Shown here: in pieces, positions 8,517 to 15,689 of the stretch
Layout of the letters: every line of letters begins with the position of its first letter
How positions within the stretch are numbered: position 1 is the stretch's first letter
Assembly (NCBI GenBank): GCA_036525795.1
Contig: DATCZS010000030.1
Span: 1 to 30,491 of the forward strand
Direction: 5' to 3'
Length of the DNA: 30,491 nt
DNA from: DATCZS01 sp036525795
Lineage (GTDB): Bacteria; Actinomycetota; Acidimicrobiia; Spongiisociales; ZC4RG35
Translations under genes and position numbers: made by a program
The notes under the pieces: model-generated
What the model saw: the letters and a program-made list of their open reading frames with translations, nothing else
What the model was told of the DNA's origin: nothing
Database searches by the model: none

Positions 8517-8746
8517 CGGCCGTCCTCCAGCCGCTTGGAGTACTCCCAGACCTTCATGAATCCCGAGTACGACCCGATCACCACTCCGAGGATCACCAGC
8601 CAGGGATCGGTTCCCAGCCACAGGTCGGCGAAGTGTCCGAGCAGGGTGCCCGAGACGATCGACCCGAAGAAGGAGCCGCCTCCGATCCAGCCGTCGGAGA
8701 CTGCGCTGCGGACGTGCTGATGGGCATTGTCGCGTGACGGTGGCAT
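8513..8746 (-). CDS. atpZ: AtpZ/AtpI-family ATP synthase accessory protein
   Basis: 77-residue membrane protein at the head of the atp operon. Two helices are visible, one around GSFFGSIVSGTLLGHFADLW and a second around PWLVILGVVIGSYSGFMKVW. The Gly-rich first helix followed by a second helix ending in a basic tail is the pattern of the AtpZ (ATPase gene 1) family, reported as a partner of AtpI in magnesium or calcium transport and c-ring assembly; that role is family knowledge. The ATG at 8744-8746 lies about 46 bases downstream of the candidate -10 box. Confidence 0.8.
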   Translation of the reverse strand: MPPSRDNAHQHVRSAVSDGWIGGGSFFGSIVSGTLLGHFADLWLGTDPWLVILGVVIGSYSGFMKVWEYSKRLEDGR

Positions 8747-8791
8747 GGTGTTCTACGGGTTGGCCTTGGGCCGCCGGTCGGGGATGGGGTC

Positions 8792-8820
8792 AGATTACGG
8801 GCCGACTGCCGGTGGCCCAA
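8792..8820 (-). promoter_or_regulatory. Candidate promoter of the ATP synthase operon
   Basis: Read on the minus strand: -35 TTGGGC (8815-8820), a 17-bp spacer and -10 TAATCT (8792-8797). It lies in the 103-bp gap between the glyA stop codon and the atpZ start, and would give a leader of about 40 nt. Spacing and the TANNNT -10 are good; the -35 matches only in its first three bases and its last base is C, not A. Confidence 0.5.
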
Positions 8821-8849
8821 ACCCGCGCAACCCTCGAGGGGCGCGCCCG

Positions 8850-10121
8850 TCACACGTGCCCGGAGAAGTCCGCCGGATACGGCCGGAACGCGGCGGCGAG
8901 CCCGGCTACCTCGGCGGCGACGCGGCCGAGTTCCTCCTCGTTGCCGAAGTTGCGGAGAGCCCGGACGATGAGACCGGCAGTCCGGTCGGCCTCCGGCTCG
9001 GTCATCCCCTGGGTGGTCATCGCCGGCGTTCCGATCCTCAACCCGCTGGTGCGGAACGGCGGCCGCGGATCGTTGGGAATGGCGTTGAAATTGAGGGTGA
9101 TCCCCACCGAATCGAGCATCCTGGCGGCATCGCGCCCGGTCATGTCCTCGTCGACGGAGCGGAGGTCGATCAAGAACATGTGGTTCTTGGTCCCACCCGT
9201 CACGACCCGCACTCCTTCGGCGATCATCCGATGCGCCATCGCCGCCGCGTTGGCAACGATCTGGGCGGCGTAGGAGGCGAACTCCGGCGTGGCCGCCTCG
9301 CGGAAACAGACCGCCTTACCCGCGATCTGACTCTCGATCGGGCCCCCCTGGCCGCCGGGGAAGATCGCCTTGTCGAGTTGCTTCCCGAACTCCTCCCTGG
9401 CGAGGATCATCCCGCCCCTGGGCCCGCGCAGCGCCTTGTGGGTCGTGGCCGTGATGACGTCTGCGTGAGGCACCGGACTGGGATACGCGCCGCCGGCCAC
9501 CAGCCCGATGAAGTGGGCGGCGTCCACGAGGAACATCGCTCCCACCTCGTCGGCGATCGCCCGAAACGCTTCGTAGTCGAGGTGGTCGGAGTAGGCGGAA
9601 TAGCCGGCGAGCACGACTTTGGGCCGGTGCTCGAGTGCCAGGCGCCTGACCTCGTCCATGTCGATGAGTTCGGTCTCGGGGTCCAGCCCGTACGCGACGA
9701 AGTCGTAGTACTGCCCGGAGAAGTTCACCGGTGATCCATGGGTGAGATGGCCGCCCTGATCGAGCCGCATGCCGAGGACGGTGTCGCCCGGCTGGAGGAA
9801 CGACAGGTACACGCCCATGTTTGCCTGGGCCCCCGAGTGGGGCTGGACATTGGCGTACTCCGCCCCGAAGAGGCTCTTGGCGCGTTCGATCGCCAGCGTC
9901 TCCATCTGATCGACGACCGAGCAGCCCTCGTAGTAGCGGCGACCCGGGTACCCCTCGGCGTACTTGTTCGTGAACACCGAACCGGTCGCCTCCATCACCG
10001 CAGGCGAGGCGAAGTTCTCGCTGGCGATGAGGTGGATGTGACTGTTCTGACGCTCGAGATCCGCCCGGATCAGGGCGGCGACGTCCGGATCGACCGTCTC
10101 CAGAGGCTCCATCGAAATCAT
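8850..10121 (-). CDS. glyA: Serine hydroxymethyltransferase
   Basis: PLP enzyme that converts serine and tetrahydrofolate to glycine and 5,10-methylene-tetrahydrofolate in the cytoplasm. With ATG at 10119-10121 the protein has 423 residues, and its key residues fall at the classical numbers: Asp200 and His203 in VDAAHFIG, and the PLP Lys229 in TTHKALRGPRGG. The N-terminal LIASENFASPAV and NKYAEGYPGRRYY segments are also standard. A second in-frame ATG lies nine bases downstream, and upstream open frame has no protein-like content. The start has no ribosome site; a TACCCT box six bases upstream suggests a leaderless mRNA. It is followed by the atp operon on the same strand, which has its own candidate promoter. 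Confidence 0.97.
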   Translation of the reverse strand: MISMEPLETVDPDVAALIRADLERQNSHIHLIASENFASPAVMEATGSVFTNKYAEGYPGRRYYEGCSVVDQMETLAIERAKSLFGAEYANVQPHSGAQANMGVYLSFLQPGDTVLGMRLDQGGHLTHGSPVNFSGQYYDFVAYGLDPETELIDMDEVRRLALEHRPKVVLAGYSAYSDHLDYEAFRAIADEVGAMFLVDAAHFIGLVAGGAYPSPVPHADVITATTHKALRGPRGGMILAREEFGKQLDKAIFPGGQGGPIESQIAGKAVCFREAATPEFASYAAQIVANAAAMAHRMIAEGVRVVTGGTKNHMFLIDLRSVDEDMTGRDAARMLDSVGITLNFNAIPNDPRPPFRTSGLRIGTPAMTTQGMTEPEADRTAGLIVRALRNFGNEEELGRVAAEVAGLAAAFRPYPADFSGHV

Positions 10122-10127
10122 GCGCCG

Positions 10128-10133
10128 AGGGTA
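10128..10133 (-). promoter_or_regulatory. -10 box (TACCCT) of glyA, leaderless arrangement
   Basis: TACCCT on the minus strand is followed by exactly six bases (CGGCGC) and then the ATG of glyA. This places the predicted transcription start at or next to the A of the ATG. No Shine-Dalgarno sequence is present and no clear -35 is seen. Confidence 0.5.
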
Positions 10134-10427
10134 GTGCGGGATCGTCTCGCACCCTGCGCGTCGAATCGCAGTCGTGAAAGCCCTTCCGGGCCGTGTCTTT
10201 GGGCGCCGGTGGTGGGTTGGCGGGGGCGGTCTAGCGGATGGCTCGGCCCGTGTCGGGGCCAAAGAAGCGGAGAGGCCCGTCCACACTCGCCTGGGCGCCA
10301 CCGGGAAGCAGCTTCTCCGCAGGGGCACACGCGATCGAAGCAACGAAGCGCCCCTCCAGAAGTCGACCTGAAGCCCGATGCGAACGTACCATGTCCCTTC
10401 GGAGCACACTCGGACGACTCAGGAGCA
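10134..10427. other. Divergent intergenic region with three adjacent hairpins
   Basis: No gene is visible in this roughly 290-bp gap between glyA (-) and the SDR gene (+). Three inverted repeats sit almost end to end. GGCCC/GGGCC is at 10245-10260 (6-nt loop). GCGGAGA/TCTCCGC is at 10267-10273 and 10314-10320, enclosing 40 bases with further self-pairing such as GGCGCC. AGGGGC/GCCCCT is at 10321-10326 and 10350-10355. Together they could fold as a structured RNA of about 110 nt on either strand. If glyA is leaderless, the element cannot be part of its main transcript; it might be an independent RNA or the leader of the SDR gene. No known riboswitch consensus was recognised. Confidence 0.35.
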
Positions 10428-11135
10428 ATGGTGGAACGTGCGATCGTCCTCTCAGGCGGAACCGGTTCGCTGGGTACCGCCCTCGCCAAGCGACTGCTCG
10501 CCCAACGGGCAAGACTGGCCGTGACGTATCTCCTGCCGGAGGAGGCGACGCGATTCGAAGAGTCCGTGGGGTACGACGAAGAGCGCGTGCTGCTCAGGCG
10601 GGTCGATGCCACCAACCATCAGGCGACAGAGGAATTCATTGCCGACGTCGCCGAGCGATTCGGCCGAATCGACGGACTGGCAGCCCTGGTTGGCGGATGG
10701 GCCGGCGGAAGGGATGTCGAGGAGACAGATGACGTCCGCCTGGAGCGGATGATCGATCTCAATCTGCGATCGACCTTCAACACCGTTCGCGCCGCCGTCC
10801 CCCACCTGAAGAAGGCGCAGTTTGGCCGAATCGTGATGATGGGAAGCCAGTCCGGCATCGAGAATCCGCCCGGACAGGCGGCCTACAACATGGCGAAGGC
10901 GGCGGTCATGGCGCTGGGCCGGTCGCTGGCGGCGGAACTCGAGTCGACGGAGGTCACCGCCACCGTCCTGGTGCCGAACGTGATCGACACGCCCGCCACC
11001 CGGGCGGCACTCCCCTACGCCGACTACGTCAACTGGCCCACTCCGGACGAGATCGCTGCGGTGGCAGAGTTCCTGCTCTCGGAGCCGGCCGGAGTCATGA
11101 ACGGGGCCCTCGTCCCGGTCTACGGAAAGACCTGA
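10428..11135 (+). CDS. SDR-family NAD(P)-dependent oxidoreductase with GGWAGG motif
   Basis: Classical short-chain dehydrogenase/reductase of 235 residues. The nucleotide-binding motif is GGTGSLG at residues 10-16. The catalytic set is Ser140 (MGSQSG), Tyr153 and Lys157 (YNMAK). Where most SDRs have NAG, this one has VGGWAGG (residues 88-94), a pattern I associate with quinoid dihydropteridine reductases, so a pterin or similar substrate is possible but unproven. AGGAG at 10421-10425 is only two bases from the ATG and five bases from the following GTG at 10431, so the true start may be that GTG, one codon later. It stands alone, convergent with the DUF2332 gene (33-bp gap). Confidence 0.85.
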   Translation: MVERAIVLSGGTGSLGTALAKRLLAQRARLAVTYLLPEEATRFEESVGYDEERVLLRRVDATNHQATEEFIADVAERFGRIDGLAALVGGWAGGRDVEETDDVRLERMIDLNLRSTFNTVRAAVPHLKKAQFGRIVMMGSQSGIENPPGQAAYNMAKAAVMALGRSLAAELESTEVTATVLVPNVIDTPATRAALPYADYVNWPTPDEIAAVAEFLLSEPAGVMNGALVPVYGKT

Positions 11136-11168
11136 GCCGGTCGGCGTCCGGCCGCCCACCGCGGCCTA

Positions 11169-12191
11169 TCACGCCCCGGGCAGCGCTTCGACCCACTCAC
11201 CATGGGGCTGGGCCCGGGCCACGGTGCGCATGGTCTCCTCCGTCAGGCCGACCCGGATCTCCGGCCATTCGAGAGCGCGGTCCCAGAACTCCCAGCCGAT
11301 ACGGGACACCGACCGATGGCGGGCGATCTCGATGACCGCGTCATCCAGCGCACCGCTCTGTTCGGCGGAGAACTGATTCCTGGCGAACGAATGCCATATG
11401 ACGACAGGCCCCCCGGTGGGCAGCCGTCTGGCCACCCCGGTCAACACCGAGGAGGCGTCGCCGGCGACCATCGTGATCTGCTCGGAGCGACGGATGGCCA
11501 CTGCTGCCGCCAGTCTCCGCCGTCGGTCCGCCTGCTCGGGCCAGACGAGAGCATCGAGCCAGGCGACCTCGGCCGGATCGTCGAGGTTCACCGGGCGGAG
11601 ATCGATGCCGACCCGCCGTTGCAGGAACGGCACCCGCTCCGGAACCGGCACCGGGCCTCGATCCTCGATCGAGAGAACGAGGGCCGAGTGTCCGATTCGC
11701 CCACCCGACCGGAAGGCGTACGAGTACTTGTCGAGACACAGGTTGAGACCGGCGGAGGCCCCGACCTCGATGACATGAACGGGTTCGCCGAGGCGATCGG
11801 CTTCGGCGGCGATGTAGGGCAACAGCGCGGCGGCACGGCGCGGCTCGTTGGTCTGGACATAGCGGGTTCGACCGATCTCGAGGATGTCCGCCTTTCGATC
11901 GAGAACGAACGAGCGGAACGACCGATACGTCGCTTCATCGGGTGCCGCTGCATCCGGCCTGAGGCTCGGGTACCACCGGGCGAGGTCGTCGTCGCCGCGG
12001 AGCAGCAGATGAACGGCGCCAAACAGGATGTTGGGCTTGGGACCGTGTTCGAACTCGAGTGCCAGGTCGAGGATCTCGTCGTCCTGTGACACCTCGATCG
12101 CCAGGTGGCGATAGAGAGGCGATCCCTCGGCGTGTTCTCCCCATCGGGCGAAACCCCAACCCAGTTCCTCCCGTGAATCCGGGTCGATCAT
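11169..12191 (-). CDS. DUF2332 family protein, methyltransferase-like fold
   Basis: 340-residue cytoplasmic protein that I recognise as DUF2332. The family has no firmly known function. The motif VIEVGASAGLNL at residues 141-151 resembles motif I of SAM-dependent methyltransferases (E-x-G-x-x-x-G-x-N). Later strands include VVIWHSFARNQF, where methyltransferases often keep the post-IV region. The ATG at 12189-12191 is preferred over a 46-residue extension, which is Pro/Gly/Ala-rich and not protein-like. There is no ribosome site; a GACAAT box lies six bases upstream of the ATG, so the mRNA may be leaderless. Confidence 0.8.
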   Translation of the reverse strand: MIDPDSREELGWGFARWGEHAEGSPLYRHLAIEVSQDDEILDLALEFEHGPKPNILFGAVHLLLRGDDDLARWYPSLRPDAAAPDEATYRSFRSFVLDRKADILEIGRTRYVQTNEPRRAAALLPYIAAEADRLGEPVHVIEVGASAGLNLCLDKYSYAFRSGGRIGHSALVLSIEDRGPVPVPERVPFLQRRVGIDLRPVNLDDPAEVAWLDALVWPEQADRRRRLAAAVAIRRSEQITMVAGDASSVLTGVARRLPTGGPVVIWHSFARNQFSAEQSGALDDAVIEIARHRSVSRIGWEFWDRALEWPEIRVGLTEETMRTVARAQPHGEWVEALPGA

Positions 12192-12197
12192 TCTTTG

Positions 12198-12203
12198 ATT
12201 GTC
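12198..12203 (-). promoter_or_regulatory. Possible -10 box (GACAAT) of the DUF2332 gene
   Basis: GACAAT, then CAAAGA, then ATG on the minus strand. The six-base spacing equals that of the other leaderless candidates here, but the first base departs from TANNNT, so this is the weakest member of the set. Confidence 0.3.
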
Positions 12204-12331
12204 CCACGATGCGGCCTCATGGACCAGGGGCGATCCGGCACCCCAACCGGCGCCCGACCCCGGAAGGAACCCGACCCGGTGAGCCGCACCGGGCGGAACG
12301 GGTGGATCGCCGGCGGCGGAGGCGCACACGC

Positions 12332-12363
12332 GATGAGGGCCCCGCCGTCACGGGGCCCTCATC
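12332..12363 (-). terminator. Strong hairpin after the purine permease gene
   Basis: Perfect 13-bp inverted repeat: GATGAGGGCCCCG at 12332-12344 and its complement at 12351-12363, with the 6-nt loop CCGTCA. It lies 24 bp beyond the stop codon of the permease gene on the minus strand. No U-tract follows on that strand, so it may act as a 3' stabilising hairpin or a U-less terminator of the kind common in high-GC actinobacteria. Confidence 0.7.
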
Positions 12364-12387
12364 TCTTCCGGTGCGTTCGGGTGTGGC

Positions 12388-13740
12388 TCAGGCAGAGATC
12401 GCAGCCCCCAGGACCGCCTGGCCGAAGTACACGAGGAAGGCGAGGGTCACGACCCACATCAGTGGATGAATCTCGCCTGTCTTGCCCTTCACCAGCTTGA
12501 CCAGGGTGTACATCACGAACCCGGCTCCGATGCCGACGGTGATGCTGAACGTGAGAGGCATCAACACGATGGCGAGGAGTGCAGGGAAGCCCTCCTCGAA
12601 ATCGTCGAAGTCGATGCCCTTGATGAGACGGCTCATCAAGAATCCCACCAGGATCAGGACCGGCGCCGTCGCCTGGGCGGGAACGATCCCCGCCAGCGGC
12701 GAGATGAAGATCGCCAGCAGGAACAGGACTCCCACCACCACCGAGGTCAATCCGGTTCGACCGCCTTCGGCGACGCCCGCGGAACTCTCGATGTAGCTGG
12801 TGTTCGAACTGACACCGGCTGCTCCACCGATCGAGGCCCCGATGGAGTCGACGAACAGCAGCCGGCCGATCTGCGGGATAGACCCGTCGTCGTCCTGGAG
12901 GTCCGCCTGCTCGACGATCGCCGTCGCCGTGCCCATCGTGTCGAAGAAGTCCGTCAACATGAAGCTGAAGATCGTGAGAGCCGCAGCGACGAAGCCCAGC
13001 TGGGTGAACACGTTGCCGAGATCGAATGCGCCGAGGGTGTCCCAGTTCGGAGCCGCCGTGAGGCTGTCGGGGATCGAGGCGACGCCCATGATCAGACCGA
13101 CCACAGTCGTGGCCAGGATGCTGACGATCAGCGCGCCTTTCACCTTTCTGGCGTACAGCAACACGGTGATGACCAGTCCGATGACGGTCAGCCAGGCCTC
13201 GTTCGTGTTGGGAAACACGAACTCGACCGGAGTGCCACCGGACGCGATGAGGCCGCCGTTGACGAACCCGATGAAGAGAATGAAGAGGCCGATACCCACG
13301 CCGATCGCACGCTTCAGACTCATCGGGACTGCGTTCATGATCGCCTCGCGCAGGCCGACGAGGACCAGCGCCGCCACGATCAAGCCCTCGAGCACGATGA
13401 CTCCCATCGCGCCCTCCGGTGTCAACCCGTCGCCGAGCACCAGCCCGAAGGCCACGGCTGCGTTGATACCGAGACCTGCAGCCATCGCGATCGGATAGTT
13501 CGCAACGACTCCCATCAGAATCGACAGGAGGCCTGCGACCAGGGCAGTCGCCGCCGCAACCGCGCCGCCGTCGAACCCCGCATTCGACAAGATCGAGGGG
13601 TTGACGAAGATGATGTAGGCCATCACCAGGAACGTCGTGACGCCCGCTCTGATCTCGGTCGACACCGAACTCCCCCGCTCGCTCACCTTGAAGAACGAGT
13701 CGAGTGTGTTGACTCCAGACTGCGCAGCAGTGTTTGCCAT
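12388..13740 (-). CDS. NCS2 (AzgA-type) purine nucleobase permease
   Basis: Multi-helix cytoplasmic-membrane symporter for hypoxanthine, guanine or adenine; substrate is inferred from family. The 450 residues from ATG 13738-13740 begin with a short cytoplasmic tail (LDSFFKVSERGSSVSTEIRA) and then TTFLVMAYIIFVNPSIL, the AzgA family signature. The family motifs MAAGLGINAAVAF (helix 3 region) and DFFDTMGTATAI are intact. SSNTSYIESSAGVAEGGRTG matches the conserved segment preceding helix 10. GGGGAGG four bases before the ATG is a strong ribosome site and rules out the 120-residue upstream extension. It is monocistronic, with a strong hairpin behind it. Confidence 0.93.
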   Translation of the reverse strand: MANTAAQSGVNTLDSFFKVSERGSSVSTEIRAGVTTFLVMAYIIFVNPSILSNAGFDGGAVAAATALVAGLLSILMGVVANYPIAMAAGLGINAAVAFGLVLGDGLTPEGAMGVIVLEGLIVAALVLVGLREAIMNAVPMSLKRAIGVGIGLFILFIGFVNGGLIASGGTPVEFVFPNTNEAWLTVIGLVITVLLYARKVKGALIVSILATTVVGLIMGVASIPDSLTAAPNWDTLGAFDLGNVFTQLGFVAAALTIFSFMLTDFFDTMGTATAIVEQADLQDDDGSIPQIGRLLFVDSIGASIGGAAGVSSNTSYIESSAGVAEGGRTGLTSVVVGVLFLLAIFISPLAGIVPAQATAPVLILVGFLMSRLIKGIDFDDFEEGFPALLAIVLMPLTFSITVGIGAGFVMYTLVKLVKGKTGEIHPLMWVVTLAFLVYFGQAVLGAAISA

Positions 13741-14281
13741 CTGCCCTCCCCGCACCAGGTGGTCGCGGATGGCCCCGGTGCAAGGATGGAACCTATCTCC
13801 TCGCGCCGGCCGACGTAGGCCAGGATCGGATTCTTCTCGGCGAATTCCCTGAATACGCCCGCGGTCGGCGGCCGGCGGGGCACCATCAACCCCACCGAGG
13901 AGCCGCCTCGCCCGTGTCGTGACGACCCGCAGGGTCCCTTCCACAGCGAAGCCCGATGGCCGGGAGAAGCCGGTGACGCGGGGTCTGGAGGTCGACGAAC
14001 GCGCAGTCGGGCCCCGGCGGGAGCCGGCCGATCTCGCCGACTCGCCCTCACGGAAGGAGACCACGAGTCGGCGGTCTCCACCGGATCGGAACCTCCACAC
14101 CGTGATCAGGATGTCGAGGAGCCGACCCGGCTCCCCCGCGAAGTCGTCTGCGCCCCCACACGGTTACCCCTGCAGGGACGGTCGCCACACGGCCGGCCAC
14201 TGTCAACGGCTGTGGCGGCAGCCGTCGGCGTCCCGACCCGTGACCTCTCCCGTGGCCGGCTTCACGCCGATCTCAACCGGC
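13741..14281. other. 540-bp gap upstream of the purine permease gene
   Basis: No convincing gene. On the minus strand the 120 bases before the permease ATG include a TAGGTT box (13785-13790) without a good -35. They also contain short pairing segments such as GGCC/GGCC around GGCCTACGTCGGCC, and GCACC/GGTGC near 13755-13780. A 17-bp inverted repeat GGAGCC-GACCC-GGCTCC lies near 14117-14133. I do not recognise a purine riboswitch consensus. The segment may hold a long leader or decayed sequence. Confidence 0.4.
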
Positions 14282-14722
14282 CTACACGGGAGCGCCTACC
14301 GTCTGCTCGCCCCAGATCATGTCGAGCACCTCTTGTTCGAAGATGTAGTTCTTGGCATAGATCGCCTTGCCCCCCTCCACCCGAAACACCGTGACCCCGG
14401 TCAGCCGGTAGGAGTGCCCTTCGAGATCGGTCTGATCCAGCTCCCACTCGACGTGTGCCACGTTCGACGCTCCCAGTGCGAGAGGGCGCTCCAGCAGGAC
14501 GTGCGTCAGGGTGTACTGGATCTTGGGCATCCGATCGAACCAGCGAGCGAACCACGCCCGAAGTGCGTCTTCACCCTGATAGCGGCCACCCAGCACCGTT
14601 GTGGTCGGGAACTCGAACACGGCGCTCTCGGCACACAACCCCATCAACGTGTCGAGGTCATGCCGGTTGATGGCCGAGAAACTCTTGCGAAGCAGCCTCT
14701 TGGTGATGAGCGCTCCGATCAT
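14282..14722 (-). CDS. SnoaL/NTF2-like domain protein
   Basis: 146-residue cytoplasmic protein of the NTF2-like cone fold (SnoaL group). Typical features are the N-terminal helix FSAINRHDLDTLMGLCAES, followed by AVFEFPTTTVLGGRYQGEDA and ALRAWFARWFDRMP, then the beta-sheet strands HVEWELDQTDLEGHSYRL and GVTVFRVEGGKAIYAKNYIF. Members are polyketide cyclases, epoxide hydrolases or simple ligand binders, so the reaction cannot be told from this. A very good ribosome site (TAGGAGG, seven bases upstream) fixes the ATG at 14720-14722. It stands alone with a long gap on both sides. Confidence 0.75.
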   Translation of the reverse strand: MIGALITKRLLRKSFSAINRHDLDTLMGLCAESAVFEFPTTTVLGGRYQGEDALRAWFARWFDRMPKIQYTLTHVLLERPLALGASNVAHVEWELDQTDLEGHSYRLTGVTVFRVEGGKAIYAKNYIFEQEVLDMIWGEQTVGAPV

Positions 14723-14918
14723 TGACGGCCTCCTACATCGGCCCGACCATCACCATACGAAACCGCCCGTCCCGACATCGTACGGCCCGGCCCTTTGGCG
14801 ACCTAGGGGAATCCGGGCCTTGCACGGGCCACCGCCGGCCGGATCCGCTGCACCGAGCAGGGATCGCCTGAAGACGCGGCGTGGTCGGACAGGCCACGCG
14901 CACTTCGTCGCCCCGTCG

Positions 14919-14947
14919 CCCACCAACGCAGAAACCCCTGCCGAAGC
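14919..14947. repeat. 29-bp direct repeat, left copy (possible att site)
   Basis: Exact copy of bases 15835-15863, same orientation, beginning CCCACCAACG and ending CTGCCGAAGC. The right copy is one arm and the loop of the tRNA-Glu terminator; this copy is followed by unrelated sequence, so it has lost the second arm. One base before and one base after the 29 differ between copies. Confidence 0.8.
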
Positions 14948-14999
14948 TGCTCCTCGAAGTCCGCCACCGCGTAGACCAGGTCCCCATCGCCGCCACAGA

Positions 15000-15467
15000 T
15001 CAGATCTCGAGCCACCTTCCGCTGGTCATTCCGGCACCGAGGAACGGCGCAGTGTCCGACAGCTGCCAGCGCACGCCGAATCGATCCACGAACGCCAGCC
15101 ACCCTTCGCCGCTGCTCTCAACGGTCTCGTCTTCGAGGCGACGGCGCACGTCGATGATCTCATCGGGTTCCATCACCAGTCCTATGGCGTAGAACTGGCG
15201 GCCATCTGCCTGCGCCGCAAAGAGCGCAAGGATCACGTCGTCCCGCTCCAGGGCCACCATCCCGATCTCCGCTCCCGCGGCCTCGGCATCGTCCCAGCCC
15301 TGGTCGGGTGGAAGCTGCGCCCAGTCCGTCGCCTCAGCGCCATCCCCTCCGACCGGTGCTTCCCGGATCGACACCCGCATGTCGAAGAGGTCGGCGTAAT
15401 AGCGTTCCGCCTGGCGCAGGCGGGGGCCGACGAACAGGGCAATGTGGCGGAACCGCATCGAAGTCAT
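15000..15467 (-). CDS. VOC/glyoxalase-fold protein
   Basis: 155-residue protein of the vicinal oxygen chelate fold. It begins RFRHIALFVGPRLRQAERYY, the standard first beta-alpha unit, and ends with DRFGVRWQLSDTAPF, the standard last strand. Metal ligand positions are partly visible (His in RHIALF); others are uncertain, so it could be a glyoxalase, dioxygenase or a resistance or binding protein. The ATG at 15465-15467 overlaps the stop codon of a 57-codon gene upstream by four bases (ATGA), which both supports this start and explains the absence of a ribosome site. An ATG three codons later is an alternative. The gene lies inside the 916-bp segment bounded by the direct repeat. Confidence 0.75.
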   Translation of the reverse strand: MTSMRFRHIALFVGPRLRQAERYYADLFDMRVSIREAPVGGDGAEATDWAQLPPDQGWDDAEAAGAEIGMVALERDDVILALFAAQADGRQFYAIGLVMEPDEIIDVRRRLEDETVESSGEGWLAFVDRFGVRWQLSDTAPFLGAGMTSGRWLEI

Positions 15468-15637
15468 CGTATTCCGAAGAGCATCTGCCGACCCATCAGA
15501 ACGACCCCCGACGGCATCACCCACCCCCACGACACCAACTCGGCGAACACGTCCTCCAGGCCATCGGGGAGCGGCTGCCGGTCTGCGAGGGCGGCAAGGA
15601 CGGCGATGTGGGCCGGGGTGAGGGGCACGCAGGACAT
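15464..15637 (-). CDS. Small hypothetical protein coupled to the VOC gene
   Basis: 57 codons from ATG 15635-15637 to a TGA that overlaps the VOC start by four bases (ATGA). The protein begins MSCVPLTPAHIAVLAALADR and continues with PLPDGLEDVFAELVSWGW and a Gly/Val-rich end. The order of a helix after LTP, a helix ELV.WGWV and a G..L.GR.ML tail recalls small winged-helix proteins, but the family is not certain. Evidence that it is real: sensible composition, the four-base overlap with the next gene, and a TACGTT box exactly six bases before the ATG. I do not recognise a named family. Confidence 0.55.
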   Translation of the reverse strand: MSCVPLTPAHIAVLAALADRQPLPDGLEDVFAELVSWGWVMPSGVVLMGRQMLFGIR

Positions 15638-15643
15638 GGCGGC

Positions 15644-15649
15644 AACGTA
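15644..15649 (-). promoter_or_regulatory. -10 box (TACGTT) of the small gene, leaderless arrangement
   Basis: TACGTT, then GCCGCC, then the ATG at 15635-15637, minus strand. Same six-base spacing as at glyA, the binding-protein gene and the MFS gene. It would drive the small gene plus the VOC gene as a two-gene leaderless unit. Confidence 0.4.
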
Positions 15650-15689
15650 CCGGCGGGGTGCGACATCCCGGTGAGTCGAGGGTGGGTGT

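Noticed and set aside
10245..10355. SRP RNA, ZTP riboswitch or glycine riboswitch in the glyA upstream region
   Set aside because: GGGAAGCAGC and GCCTGGGCGCC recall parts of the SRP and ZTP consensus, but the GGAA-loop stem and the required order of elements are missing. No glycine-riboswitch core is seen.
12466..13818. A 450-codon plus-strand frame opposite the purine permease
   Set aside because: Antisense to a certain membrane protein gene; the translation is rich in Asp, His, Arg and Gln with no recognisable domain.
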